Shown: positions 7,971 to 16,211 of the stretch, piece after piece
Position numbering within the stretch: position 1 is the first letter of the stretch
Layout: each line of letters opens with the position of its first letter
NCBI GenBank assembly: GCA_041686935.1
Contig: JAWLCW010000004.1
Span: 62,001 to 126,000, forward strand
Direction: 5' to 3'
Source: Mariniphaga sp041686935
Lineage (GTDB): Bacteria > Bacteroidota > Bacteroidia > Bacteroidales > Prolixibacteraceae
DNA: 64,000 nt
Position numbers and translations under genes: made by a program
The notes under the pieces: generated by a model
Seen by the model: only the letters and a program-made list of their open reading frames with translations
What the model was told of the DNA's origin: nothing
Database searches by the model: none

Positions 7971-10900
7971 ATGCTGAAGAATTTTAAATATCTGATAATT
8001 GGTTTTTTCAGTTTATTCTTCGGGTTAGTTAATGCCCAGGAAGAAAGTGTACACAGTATCTTTGTTACGGGAAATACCTTTGGAAGGAATACTGAGATGG
8101 AGCTTTTTAACCAATGGAAAAACCAGGCCGGCATGCAGAAAAATTTTGCTGTTTTACTGGCTGGTAATGCTGTTGATGCGGAAACCGGAAAATTTCCCGG
8201 TGAATTGTTGCTGAATGAGAAACATCCGTTGCTGATCGCACCCGGAAAAACCGAATGGGCGGGCGGTTCCCGCAAAGGAAAAGATTTTATTAAACAGTTG
8301 ACAGACGAGCTGGCGGTGAAATATCGGAATCCGGTATTTTATCCCGATGAAGCTTGTCCCGGTCCAACTGAAGTGGTTCTCTCAGATAACCTTGTGGTGA
8401 TTTTGATTGACTCATGGTGGTGGGTGCATAAATACGACCGCCGTTTTAACAAATGCGATATCGAAAACCGGGGCGATGTGCTCATTCAGATTGAAGATGC
8501 CATCCGCCGGCATTACGCCGGAAAACATGTGGTGGTAGCCGGGCATCATTCCCTGAAAAGTTTTGGAAACACCAGCGGTTATTTTTCTGCCGAACAATGG
8601 CTGCTGCAATTGCCCTATACTTTTTACCGCAAACTTCCCGGCACCCAGTACGATAACCAGCACCCCGACTTTAAAAGTTTCCGGAGTGGATTGCTTTCAG
8701 TATTAAAGAAATACCCCGATGTGGTGTATCTTTCTGCCGGAGAAGCCAGTTTGCAGTATTTTCAACACGAAAACACCCATTTTGTCATTTCCGGTTCGTG
8801 GCAAAACCGGGATTATGTAAGGAAAGATTTGCCGGAATTCGGGTCGGACGAGAAGGGTTTTGCACAACTCACTTTCTCATCCGAAGGAAGATGCCACCTT
8901 TCTTTTTATAATGCAGATGAAGTTCTTTTTAGAAAAATTCTTTACGAAAAAAAGTTTTCGGCAGATAAGCCCGAAACTATAATTACAGGGCAGTTTCCCG
9001 ACAGTGTGGAAGCAGTTGCAAGCGCAAAATACAACATTTCTGAATCGGCTTACATTTGGATGGGCCAAAATTACCGGGATGTTTGGGCTACTCCGGTGAA
9101 AGCAACGGTATTTGACATCGGTACAAAAAAAGGCGGACTGAAAATTGTAAAGCGTGGCGGAGGACAGCAAACCTTTTCATTACGACTTGAAGATAAAGAT
9201 GGAAGACAGTATGTTTTGCGCTCTGTTGACAAATATGTGGAAGGCGCTGTGCCGGAGCAATTGCACAAAACCTTTGCTGTGGATTTGGTGCAGGACCAGA
9301 TTTCAGCTTCCAATCCCTACGCTGCACCGGTAGTGGCGGCACTGGCCGGGGTTGCAGGTGTTTTTCATACCAATCCGGAAGTGGTGTATGTGCCCGATGA
9401 CCCGCAATTCGGAATTTATCGCCGCGACGTGGCCGGTAAATTGTTTTTGTTTGAGGAACGCCCCGATGACGACCGCAGCGATGTGGCGAGCTTTGGGCGT
9501 TCGGAAAACATCATTTCCACTGCGAAGGTGATAGAAAAAACCACCGCTTCTTCCAATCATTTAGTGGATGAAGATGCGGTGCTGCGCGCCCGCCTGTTCG
9601 ACATTGTAATAAACGACTGGGACCGGCACGATGACCAGTGGCGGTGGGCCGGTTTTGAGCAAAACGGAAAAACGGTTTACAAACCCATTCCGCGCGACCG
9701 CGACCAGGCATTTTTTGTGAATGAAGGCATAATTCCCTGGATTGCCGCCCGCAAGTGGCTGCTGCCCAAAATTCAGGGGTTTACTGAGTACACCGAAAAC
9801 ATGGAAGGCCAGTCATTCAACGCCCGTTATTTCGACCGCTCCTTTCTTACCCAAAGCAGTTGGGACGAGTGGCATCGGCAAATCGATTCGCTCCGGGTTC
9901 TACTTACATCTGAGAAAATTGATTCGGTCATGTATGCTTTTCCCAAAGAAGTTTATCCACTTTGGGGCCCTGAAATCGCTCGTATTTTACAGGCTCGCCT
10001 TGATAACCTTGAGCTTATGGCACGAACTCTTTATTTGTCGCTGGCAAAAGAGGTGAGTATCACTGGCACGGAGGAATCCGATTATTTTGAAATCATGGTT
10101 CCTTCAGACACGGTACTCAAGATTTCGGGTTATGAACAGAAGAAAAACGGGCAAAAAGGACCACAGTTTTATCATCGTACGTTTTATGCTTCCGAAACGA
10201 GGAAAATACACCTCTACGGGTTAAACGGAGAAGACCGGTTCGAAATAAAGGGGAATCATCTTTCAAAAATTGAGTTGAATATTATCGGTGGAGACAACAT
10301 AGATGAAATCGTTTCAATCGAAGGTTTAAAGCGCGAAAATATTTTTGTTTATGGTGACGGAAACACAGTGATTTCGCCTGACCGTTCTGTCAGATTAAAA
10401 AAACGGTTTGACCCTGAAGAGCTGGAATACGACCGAGAACTCTTTGAATACGATGTGGTTTATCCGGGTATTTTTTCCGGTTACAACCCCGATGACGACC
10501 TTTTTGTGGGAGGCGGTCCGGTTTTTACCAAATATTCCAGATACCGGCAGCAGCGATATGAAATTTTGGGGAATTACGCTATTTCCACAAGCGCTTTTAA
10601 CATGCGTTTTGGCGCGCAGCAGAGTTTCCCGTTACGACGGGTGGAAATCAACTTCAGTTCGCAATTCAATTCTCCGGAATATGCAGGGAACTATTTTGGT
10701 ATGGGAAATGAAACGGAATGGGAGGTTCCGCGCTCTGAAAAAGAATTTTACCGCCTGCGCATGAGCCGGTTTTATACGGAACTCGATTTTGTAAAGTGGC
10801 TGGATGTCGCCAGAATTCACAAAGCCGGTCCGGGACTGTTTTACAGTTTTACCGATGCAGAACAAACCGCCGGGCGTTTCATTGCTATGTCTGAAAACGG

Positions 10901-11528
10901 ATTGACAGCCGACGACCTGGCAACTCATGCTTATACCGGTGCTTATTTTAAATATGAACTAAACACTTTGGCCGGCATGGAAAGAAAAACCGAAGAGGAG
11001 TTTGCCGGCAGCAATACTTTTCCCACCCGCGGAACGCATTTGAATACACGGGCAGGTTATTACGCCGGGCTTAATGAGGAAACAGACCATTTTCTGAAAC
11101 TTTCGGGTGACTGGGTTACTTACCTTAGCTTTTCGCAACGACCCCGCGTAGTTTATGCCCTGCGTATCGGGGGTGAAAAACTGTTTGGCGATTATGCCTT
11201 CCACGAAGCGGCGACCCTGGGGCGCACCGAAAACCTTCGCGGATACAGGGAAACCCGGTTTTACGGAGATGCTTCGCTTTACCTGAATGCCGAGGTGCGC
11301 ATCCGAATGAAGCAGTTTCAAACCTATCTGCTCAACGGCACGGCAGGTGTGTTGTTGTTCAACGATACGGGCCGGATATGGCTTGATGGTGAAAACTCGA
11401 AAAAGTGGCACAACGGAACCGGTTTGGGCCTGTGGTTTTCTCCTTTCGATATGGCTGTTATGAGTGTTTCGTATGCCGCAAGCGCTGATGACCGGTTGTT
11501 TAATTTTACGGTGAATTATCAGTTTTAG
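7971..11528 (+). CDS. Exported degenerate metallophosphatase / kinase-like / outer-membrane barrel fusion
   Basis: 1185 residues with a signal peptide (YLIIGFFSLFFGLVNAQ). Residues ~25-320 follow the metallophosphoesterase pattern of Bacteroidota surface proteins (CPGPTEVVLSDNLVVILIDS, WWWVHKYD, VVVAGHHSL), but the metal-ligand motifs are altered: GDxG is GNTF, GDN is GNA, GNHDW is replaced by GKTEW and the late GHxH is GEAS. Residues ~395-680 look like an atypical kinase fold (YVLRSVDKY near 420, NDWDRHDDQW near 548, PRDRDQAFF near 574), recalling CotH, HipA and FAM20 kinases. From ~810 to the terminal NFTVNYQF it is a BamA/surface-antigen-like beta-barrel. It is probably anchored in the outer membrane. 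Starts 7 bp after the pyruvate-kinase-like gene. Confidence 0.75.
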   Translation: MLKNFKYLIIGFFSLFFGLVNAQEESVHSIFVTGNTFGRNTEMELFNQWKNQAGMQKNFAVLLAGNAVDAETGKFPGELLLNEKHPLLIAPGKTEWAGGSRKGKDFIKQLTDELAVKYRNPVFYPDEACPGPTEVVLSDNLVVILIDSWWWVHKYDRRFNKCDIENRGDVLIQIEDAIRRHYAGKHVVVAGHHSLKSFGNTSGYFSAEQWLLQLPYTFYRKLPGTQYDNQHPDFKSFRSGLLSVLKKYPDVVYLSAGEASLQYFQHENTHFVISGSWQNRDYVRKDLPEFGSDEKGFAQLTFSSEGRCHLSFYNADEVLFRKILYEKKFSADKPETIITGQFPDSVEAVASAKYNISESAYIWMGQNYRDVWATPVKATVFDIGTKKGGLKIVKRGGGQQTFSLRLEDKDGRQYVLRSVDKYVEGAVPEQLHKTFAVDLVQDQISASNPYAAPVVAALAGVAGVFHTNPEVVYVPDDPQFGIYRRDVAGKLFLFEERPDDDRSDVASFGRSENIISTAKVIEKTTASSNHLVDEDAVLRARLFDIVINDWDRHDDQWRWAGFEQNGKTVYKPIPRDRDQAFFVNEGIIPWIAARKWLLPKIQGFTEYTENMEGQSFNARYFDRSFLTQSSWDEWHRQIDSLRVLLTSEKIDSVMYAFPKEVYPLWGPEIARILQARLDNLELMARTLYLSLAKEVSITGTEESDYFEIMVPSDTVLKISGYEQKKNGQKGPQFYHRTFYASETRKIHLYGLNGEDRFEIKGNHLSKIELNIIGGDNIDEIVSIEGLKRENIFVYGDGNTVISPDRSVRLKKRFDPEELEYDRELFEYDVVYPGIFSGYNPDDDLFVGGGPVFTKYSRYRQQRYEILGNYAISTSAFNMRFGAQQSFPLRRVEINFSSQFNSPEYAGNYFGMGNETEWEVPRSEKEFYRLRMSRFYTELDFVKWLDVARIHKAGPGLFYSFTDAEQTAGRFIAMSENGLTADDLATHAYTGAYFKYELNTLAGMERKTEEEFAGSNTFPTRGTHLNTRAGYYAGLNEETDHFLKLSGDWVTYLSFSQRPRVVYALRIGGEKLFGDYAFHEAATLGRTENLRGYRETRFYGDASLYLNAEVRIRMKQFQTYLLNGTAGVLLFNDTGRIWLDGENSKKWHNGTGLGLWFSPFDMAVMSVSYAASADDRLFNFTVNYQF

Positions 11529-11529
11529 T

Positions 11530-12237
11530 ATGAATGATTTAACACGCAAAATCACGAAGACGCGAAGGTTTTATCTGGCTTTTCAGCATATTGTTTTGCT
11601 GGTACTGATTATTTTACCGGAGATGACAACGTTTGCCAATCCGAAAATATATTTGATTCGCCATGCGGCGGTTGATTTGGGAAAGCCGGGCTGGGGGACT
11701 TCGAAAAATTCGGCACAATACAAGGAAGCTTACAATTTTGCGGGAATTGAAAATTTCAATCCGCAGGAGATTTTACAAAAAATTAAAAATTATGAAAATT
11801 TGGACACCGTGTTTTGCAGTCCGCAACCCAGGGCACAGGAAACGGCACTGATGCTTTTTGGTGAAAATGTTGTATTAAAAACCGACAGTGTATTAACCGA
11901 ACTCGATTACCCGGTGGTGAAGGTACCCGTTATACAATTTCCGGTTAAGGGATGGCTTTTTATTTCGCGGGTTACCTGGATGGCCGGGCTAAACCGGAGA
12001 AAGAAAACCGGTTACAGAGACCGTCAGGAAGAACTGAATACCTTTTCGGATGAACTGATAAAATTTGCACACCAGAATGAGATGGCCATAGTGGTGGCTC
12101 ATGGTATGTTAAACCGGGAACTGGTAAAGATTTTAAAAGACCGGGGCTGGGAATATTGCGAAAACGGAAAAGACGGGTATGGAAACCTTTCGGTGAATTG
12201 TTTTGAGCACAATATATTCAATAAATCTCTTGAATAA
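11530..12237 (+). CDS. Exported histidine phosphatase superfamily protein
   Basis: 235 residues with an N-terminal hydrophobic signal segment (about 18-37) followed by the histidine-phosphatase core. The phospho-accepting histidine lies in IYLIRHAAVD (an RHA variant of the RHG motif), the second arginine in FCSPQPRAQETA, and the late catalytic histidine in VVVAHGMLNREL. Family members remove phosphate from small molecules, sugars or proteins in a two-step reaction through phosphohistidine; the exported location suggests a periplasmic substrate. The gene begins one base after the preceding stop and closes the five-gene run that starts with the cyclase. It is followed by the ArsR promoter, so the operon probably ends here. 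Confidence 0.8.
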   Translation: MNDLTRKITKTRRFYLAFQHIVLLVLIILPEMTTFANPKIYLIRHAAVDLGKPGWGTSKNSAQYKEAYNFAGIENFNPQEILQKIKNYENLDTVFCSPQPRAQETALMLFGENVVLKTDSVLTELDYPVVKVPVIQFPVKGWLFISRVTWMAGLNRRKKTGYRDRQEELNTFSDELIKFAHQNEMAIVVAHGMLNRELVKILKDRGWEYCENGKDGYGNLSVNCFEHNIFNKSLE

Positions 12238-12251
12238 TTGAATAATTGAAT

Positions 12252-12259
12252 TATCTTTG
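12252..12259 (+). promoter_or_regulatory. -7 element and repeat-containing promoter of the ArsR gene
   Basis: TATCTTTG matches TAnnTTTG and ends 23 bp before the ATG at 12283. Immediately upstream (12231-12251) the half-sequence TGAATAATT is repeated and partly palindromic (ATAATTGAATTAT), the sort of A/T-rich dyad bound by ArsR/SmtB repressors, so autoregulation is likely. Confidence 0.5.
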
Positions 12260-12282
12260 TGGCAATTCATAAAAATAAGACA

Positions 12283-12945
12283 ATGAAAGGTCGCGAATTT
12301 AAAGATGCCATGTACGACGGGCTTGCAAAATTGATGAAAGCCCTTGCCAATCCTGCACGTCTCGAAATAATAGAGATGCTCTCGCAGGGCGAAAAAAGCG
12401 TGGAAGGCGTTGTAGAAGCCACCAATCTCACTGTGGCTAATGCTTCACAGCACCTGCAGGTTCTAAAAAATAACAACATTGTCAAATCGAGGAAAGAAGG
12501 TCACTACGTTTTTTATTCGCTTATAAATGACGAAATTCTGGCGCTTTATCAGCACATTACAAAATATGCCGTAACCGAAATTGCCGAACTGGAAAAAACG
12601 TTGAACCGGCAACGCGAGGATAATAAAGCGCTCAACTCGGTAAGCCTCGATGAGTTGGAACAGATGATTCATAATAAAAATGTGTTGTTGATGGATGTGA
12701 GGCCATCAGAAGAATACGAGTTAGACCACATTACCGGAGCGATTTCCGTCCCAATGAAAGAATTGTTGTGTTGCCTGAAAGATTTTACAAAAGAGCAGGA
12801 AATCATCGCATACTGCCGCGGGCCGTTTTGTGTACTGGCCGACGAAGCCGTGAAAGTCTTGTCCGAGAACGGATTCAAAGTGCGCCGGCTTGATGAAGGG
12901 TATCCGGAATGGAAAATGAGACAATTGGAAAAAAGTATGCAATGA
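12283..12945 (+). CDS. ArsR-family regulator fused to a rhodanese domain
   Basis: 220 residues. Residues ~15-95 form an ArsR/SmtB winged helix (LANPARLEIIEMLSQGEKSV, LTVANASQHLQVLKNNNIV, KEGHYVFYSL), followed by a short coiled linker and a rhodanese domain (~115-215) with the sulfur-accepting Cys178 in the loop AYCRGPFCVLA. The design suggests a repressor that senses a sulfane-sulfur or persulfide donor through its own rhodanese cysteine. The ATG at 12283 is preferred over an upstream GTG that overlaps the -7 box. It is the first gene of a sulfur cluster: its TGA overlaps the ATG of a cysteine desulfurase gene. Domain calls are firm, the signal is inferred. Confidence 0.9.
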   Translation: MKGREFKDAMYDGLAKLMKALANPARLEIIEMLSQGEKSVEGVVEATNLTVANASQHLQVLKNNNIVKSRKEGHYVFYSLINDEILALYQHITKYAVTEIAELEKTLNRQREDNKALNSVSLDELEQMIHNKNVLLMDVRPSEEYELDHITGAISVPMKELLCCLKDFTKEQEIIAYCRGPFCVLADEAVKVLSENGFKVRRLDEGYPEWKMRQLEKSMQ

Positions 12946-14036
12946 TAATGAAAACACCAATTTATCTTGATTATAACGCCACTACCCCCATTTCCTCGGA
13001 AGTGGCGGAAGAGATGCTGCCTTATATCCGGACACATTTTGGAAACCCCTCCAGCGGCTATGACATTGGCCGGCAAAATAAGAAAGCCATTGAAAAGGCG
13101 CGGATGCAGGTGGCAAATCTTATTGGTGCATCCCCCGACGAAATTATTTTTACCAGCGGCGGCACCGAATCGAACAACCACGCCATTCGCGGGGCCGTTT
13201 TTGCCAATCAGCAAAAAGGCAAACACATTATTACTTCGCAGGTTGAACACCCGGCAGTGACGGAGGTTTGCAAATCCCTTGAAAAACAGGGTTACGAAAT
13301 TACCTGGCTTCCGGTTGATTCCTTCGGGAAAGTAAACCCTGCAGACGTTGAAAAAGCGCTACGATCCGATACCGTGCTGATTTCCATTATGCACGCCAAC
13401 AATGAAGTGGGCACCATTCAGCCCATAAAAGAAATTGGAGAACTAGCTAAAAAGCATGGCGTGCTTTTCCATACCGATGCCGCCCAATCGGTTGGTAAAA
13501 TTGAAACTGATGTAAATGAACTGAATGTGGATTTGCTTTCCATTGCGGGTCATAAATTGTATGCGCCCAAAGGAATCGGCGCTCTGTATATCCGAAATGG
13601 AGTGAAGCTGGAAAACCTGATTTTTGGTGCTGGTCAGGAACGCGGATTACGCCCCGGTACCGAAAATGTACCTTACATTGTTGCATTGGGCAAAGCCTGC
13701 GAATTGACCAAAGAAAATCTGGAAAAAAACACACAGCACCTGTTTCAAATGAGGCAACGTTTGTTGGATGGGTTAAAAAACAAAGTTCGGACTGGAATAA
13801 AACTTAATGCCGACCTGAATAATTGCCTGCCCAATACTTTGAGCATTGCCTTCAACGGAGTGGATGCGCATACGCTGGCATCTTTTGTCAGCAGCGAGGT
13901 AAGTTTTTCCACCGGTTCGGCCTGTCATGCCGATTCTGTGGAAATATCGCCGGTGTTAAAAGCCATGCATACCGACCGGAAAACAGCCGCCGGTACGGTG
14001 CGTATTTCAACAGGGAAATTCACCACAAAAGAATAA
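12942..14036 (+). CDS. Cysteine desulfurase (NifS/IscS-like), truncated by an in-frame TAA
   Basis: 364 residues, PLP-dependent class V aminotransferase fold. Lys205 in SIAGHKLYAPKG is the PLP lysine, His in QVEHPAV and Asp in HTDAAQSVG complete the site, and Cys328 in STGSACHAD is the persulfide cysteine. The enzyme takes sulfur from cysteine and hands it to acceptors such as the DsrE and rhodanese proteins encoded beside it. The coding sequence stops at TAA 14034-14036 where a Glu codon is expected; the next 14 codons in the same frame (14037-14078) read IDRAVEIISKTVNK and then TAA, exactly the family's usual C-terminal helix. The core is intact, so the shortened protein may still work. Start chosen at 12942 (ATGA overlap); 12948 is possible. 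Confidence 0.9.
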   Translation: MIMKTPIYLDYNATTPISSEVAEEMLPYIRTHFGNPSSGYDIGRQNKKAIEKARMQVANLIGASPDEIIFTSGGTESNNHAIRGAVFANQQKGKHIITSQVEHPAVTEVCKSLEKQGYEITWLPVDSFGKVNPADVEKALRSDTVLISIMHANNEVGTIQPIKEIGELAKKHGVLFHTDAAQSVGKIETDVNELNVDLLSIAGHKLYAPKGIGALYIRNGVKLENLIFGAGQERGLRPGTENVPYIVALGKACELTKENLEKNTQHLFQMRQRLLDGLKNKVRTGIKLNADLNNCLPNTLSIAFNGVDAHTLASFVSSEVSFSTGSACHADSVEISPVLKAMHTDRKTAAGTVRISTGKFTTKE

Positions 14037-14117
14037 ATCGACCGGGCTGTGGAAATCATTTCGAAAACTGTAAATAAATAATGAATATCAAATCTGGTGA
14101 ACCATATTTATACGACG

Positions 14118-14190
14118 CTGTCAGGTGCTTCGCACGCTGACAGGTCTTCGTACAACCTGTCAACGTCTTTAGACTTGGCAGCGTTAACGA
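14118..14190. repeat. Compact multi-hairpin intergenic element
   Basis: CTGTCAG-GTGC-TTC-GCAC-G-CTGACAG (14118-14143) forms an 11-bp stem with one bulge. It is followed by AGGTC..GACCT-like and CAACGTC/GACTTGG pairings, with GACGCTG at the left and CAGCGTT at the right end, so the whole block can fold as a branched structure. It looks like a REP-like intergenic repeat or a processed hairpin between the desulfurase and DsrE genes; no second copy was seen in the window. Confidence 0.45.
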
Positions 14191-14222
14191 AACATTGTAA
14201 TAAACTTTTTAATTTAATTTTT

Positions 14223-14651
14223 ATGAAAAAAACAATCTTTTCACTAACCGTTGTTTTACTGTTTCTGGCAAACAGCATTTCGGCACAGGAACAGTTTAAT
14301 CCGCAGCCGCAGAAGCAGAAACATTCACCCACATCCATCGGAATGGTCATTTACTCCAATGATGTGGAAACCACCTGGAACGCTTTCCGACTGGCTAATC
14401 ACGCTGTAAATCAGGGTGACACAGTTCAGGTTTTCCTCCTTGCAAAAGGGGTGGAAGTAGATAACCTGGTGAAAGAAAATGAAGATTTGGAAGAACAGGT
14501 CGATGCCTTTTTGAAAAAAGGTGGTGAAATTCAGGGCTGCGGCACATGCCTGCAAAGCCGGAATATGGATGGACCTCAAATCTGCACTTTTTCGTCGATG
14601 GCCGATTTATACGCATTAGTGCGAAAAAATAAAATTGTATTAACATTTTAA
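14223..14651 (+). CDS. Exported DsrE-family protein
   Basis: 142 residues from the ATG at 14223, which gives a signal peptide (SLTVVLLFLANSISAQ). The mature part is a DsrE/DsrF-like fold: SIGMVIYSNDVETTWNAFR, VQVFLLAKGVEVD, FLKKGGEIQGCGTCLQSR, and a terminal KIVLTF strand. The cysteines of GCGTC sit where DsrE-like sulfur carriers keep their active cysteine. DsrE proteins pass persulfide sulfur between partners; the export signal puts this one in the periplasm, unlike the cytosolic copy at 15133. Upstream is the desulfurase gene with a 140-bp structured gap; downstream DUF302. Confidence 0.85.
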   Translation: MKKTIFSLTVVLLFLANSISAQEQFNPQPQKQKHSPTSIGMVIYSNDVETTWNAFRLANHAVNQGDTVQVFLLAKGVEVDNLVKENEDLEEQVDAFLKKGGEIQGCGTCLQSRNMDGPQICTFSSMADLYALVRKNKIVLTF

Positions 14652-14661
14652 AACAACAAAT

Positions 14662-15099
14662 ATGAATAATAATGAAATGCAGACAGAAATGTCACCGGAA
14701 AAAATGATTGAGATGTTTACCCATAAAATTTCAAGTAAACATCCCATCGAAAAGGTATTTGAAAAAGTTCCTGCAGCGTGTGAAGAAAATAAATTCGCAT
14801 TGCTTAAAACCTATGTTTATCATGACATCGTGGAAAGCAAAGGTTTTCCCATCGACAGGAAAGTTTTTATTTACGAAATCTGCCAGGCAAAATCTGCCGC
14901 AGCAATGTTAACCGACTTCCCTCATTTTGCCATTTTTATGCCCTGCAAACTGGCCATTTACGAAGACAACGGGGAAACTGTTATTTCAACCATGAATATG
15001 GAAATTATGCTGAAAGCGGTGAGTTCCAATCCTGAACTTTTCAAAGAAACAACCGCCCTTTATAACACCTTAAAATCTTTGATGGATTCAATTTCATAA
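14662..15099 (+). CDS. DUF302 domain protein
   Basis: 145 residues, no signal peptide. The core (about 22-140) follows the DUF302 pattern: SKHPIEKVFEKVPAACEENKF, KTYVYHDIVESKGFPIDRKVFIYEIC, MLTDFPHFAIFMPCKLAIYEDNG and a final helix. DUF302 proteins are small alpha-beta proteins often found beside DsrE, rhodanese and thiol-redox genes; their activity is not known. Two cysteines (in YEICQAK and FMPCKL) are placed as in many relatives. It lies between two DsrE genes with short gaps (10 and 33 bp), so it belongs to the sulfur operon. Confidence 0.8.
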   Translation: MNNNEMQTEMSPEKMIEMFTHKISSKHPIEKVFEKVPAACEENKFALLKTYVYHDIVESKGFPIDRKVFIYEICQAKSAAAMLTDFPHFAIFMPCKLAIYEDNGETVISTMNMEIMLKAVSSNPELFKETTALYNTLKSLMDSIS

Positions 15100-15132
15100 A
15101 CAAAAAAGTATTTAATATTTAAAACAAAAAAA

Positions 15133-15489
15133 ATGCAAAAAATTCTGATTTTAATTAACGACGGACCTTACGGAACAGAGAAGGCCTACAACGGATTTCG
15201 TTTGGCCAACCAGTTGAACAAAGCTCACGAAGAAGTGGAAGTACGAATCTTTTTAATGGCCGATGCAGCATCGTGCGCTGTTGCCGGGCAAACCACGCCC
15301 AACGGTTATTACAACATCGAACGGATGATGAAGTTCTCCCTGAAAAAAGGCGCCAAAGTAAAAATCTGTGGCTCGTGTGCCGATGCCCGCGGACTGAAAA
15401 ATGCGCAGCTCATTGAAGGAACCGAAATAAGTACCATGGCTGAATTGACTGAGTGGGTGGCAGACAGTGATAAAGTTATCACGTTTTAA
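15133..15489 (+). CDS. Cytosolic DsrE-family sulfur carrier-like protein
   Basis: 118 residues covering a complete DsrE/YchN-like domain: KILILINDGPYGTEKAYNGF, VRIFLMADAASCAV, MMKFSLKKGAKVKICGSCADARG and the C-terminal MAELTEWVADSDKVITF. The CGSC cysteines are in the position of the sulfur-binding cysteine. It should pick up persulfide from the desulfurase or rhodanese encoded in the same cluster. The next gene starts one base after its stop. A decayed copy of its last ~27 codons lies at 27173-27253. Confidence 0.9.
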   Translation: MQKILILINDGPYGTEKAYNGFRLANQLNKAHEEVEVRIFLMADAASCAVAGQTTPNGYYNIERMMKFSLKKGAKVKICGSCADARGLKNAQLIEGTEISTMAELTEWVADSDKVITF

Positions 15490-15490
15490 A

Positions 15491-16111
15491 ATGAGTAAAA
15501 ATCCATTCGACACCCTCGCTTCAGAATATGAAGCCTGGTTTGTTGAAAATAAAGTCCTTTTTCAATCGGAACTGCTTGCATTGAAGCAAGTGGTTCCGGT
15601 TGATAAAAAGGGAGTTGAAATTGGTATCGGTAGCGGTATTTTTGCTGAACAGCTCGGTATCCGATACGGCATCGACCCATCTGAAACGATGCTGAAATAT
15701 GCCCGGCAAAGAAGGCTTGAGGTACAAAACGGAGTAGCAGAAAATTTGCCTTACGAAAATGAATCCTTTGATTTTGCTGTGCTTATTAACTCCATTTGTT
15801 TTATTGATAATCCGGATTTGGCTGTTAAAGAGGCGTATCGAATTCTGAAAAACGAGGGAGAGATAATTATTGCAATCCTGGATAAAGAAACCCGTTTTGG
15901 CCGTTTTTTGGAAAGCGAAAAGAAAAAGAGCCCGTTTTACAGGCACGCCCGCTTTTTTTCAGTTCCCGAAATCAGGGAATTACTGGAAAAAAACAAGTTC
16001 AGGGTTACCCAAACCGTTCAAACGCTTGAAAACCCGGCTACTTCAAAAATTGAAAATCCGGTGGAAGGTTATGGAAAAGGCAGCTTTGTTGTGATTAAAG
16101 GGGTTCGGTAG
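15491..16111 (+). CDS. Class I SAM-dependent methyltransferase
   Basis: 206 residues. The SAM-binding motifs are visible: VEIGIGSGIFAEQLG (motif I), GIDPSETMLKYA (acidic loop), NGVAENLPYENESFDFAVLI and the post-motif AYRILKNEGEIIIAI. It is a Methyltransf_11-type small-molecule methylase. The ATG at 15491 begins one base after the DsrE stop, so it is in the sulfur operon; thiol or sulfide methylation is an attractive but unproven role. The operon seems to end here, before the TetR promoter at 16137-16164. Confidence 0.85.
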   Translation: MSKNPFDTLASEYEAWFVENKVLFQSELLALKQVVPVDKKGVEIGIGSGIFAEQLGIRYGIDPSETMLKYARQRRLEVQNGVAENLPYENESFDFAVLINSICFIDNPDLAVKEAYRILKNEGEIIIAILDKETRFGRFLESEKKKSPFYRHARFFSVPEIRELLEKNKFRVTQTVQTLENPATSKIENPVEGYGKGSFVVIKGVR

Positions 16112-16136
16112 ATTTGATAAAACTTCAATAATTCTT

Positions 16137-16164
16137 GCTGGTTAGTAATCATTAACTAAATTTG
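16137..16164 (+). promoter_or_regulatory. Promoter of the TetR-cupin operon
   Basis: TTG at 16137-16139 and TAAATTTG at 16157-16164 (TAnnTTTG type) are 17 bp apart, 48 bp before the TetR ATG. The operator palindrome lies in the spacer. Confidence 0.6.
16141..16160. promoter_or_regulatory. TetR-type operator palindrome, copy 2
   Basis: GTTAGTAATCATTAACTAAA, 17 of 20 bases identical to the cyclase and efflux copies and keeping both half sites (GTTAGTAA / TTAACTAA). It overlaps the -7 box of the TetR gene at 16212, the classic position for autorepression. Confidence 0.65.
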
Positions 16165-16211
16165 TGTCAAATCAATAATGATTTACAGAAAACAGAATAA
16201 AGATTAGAAAT

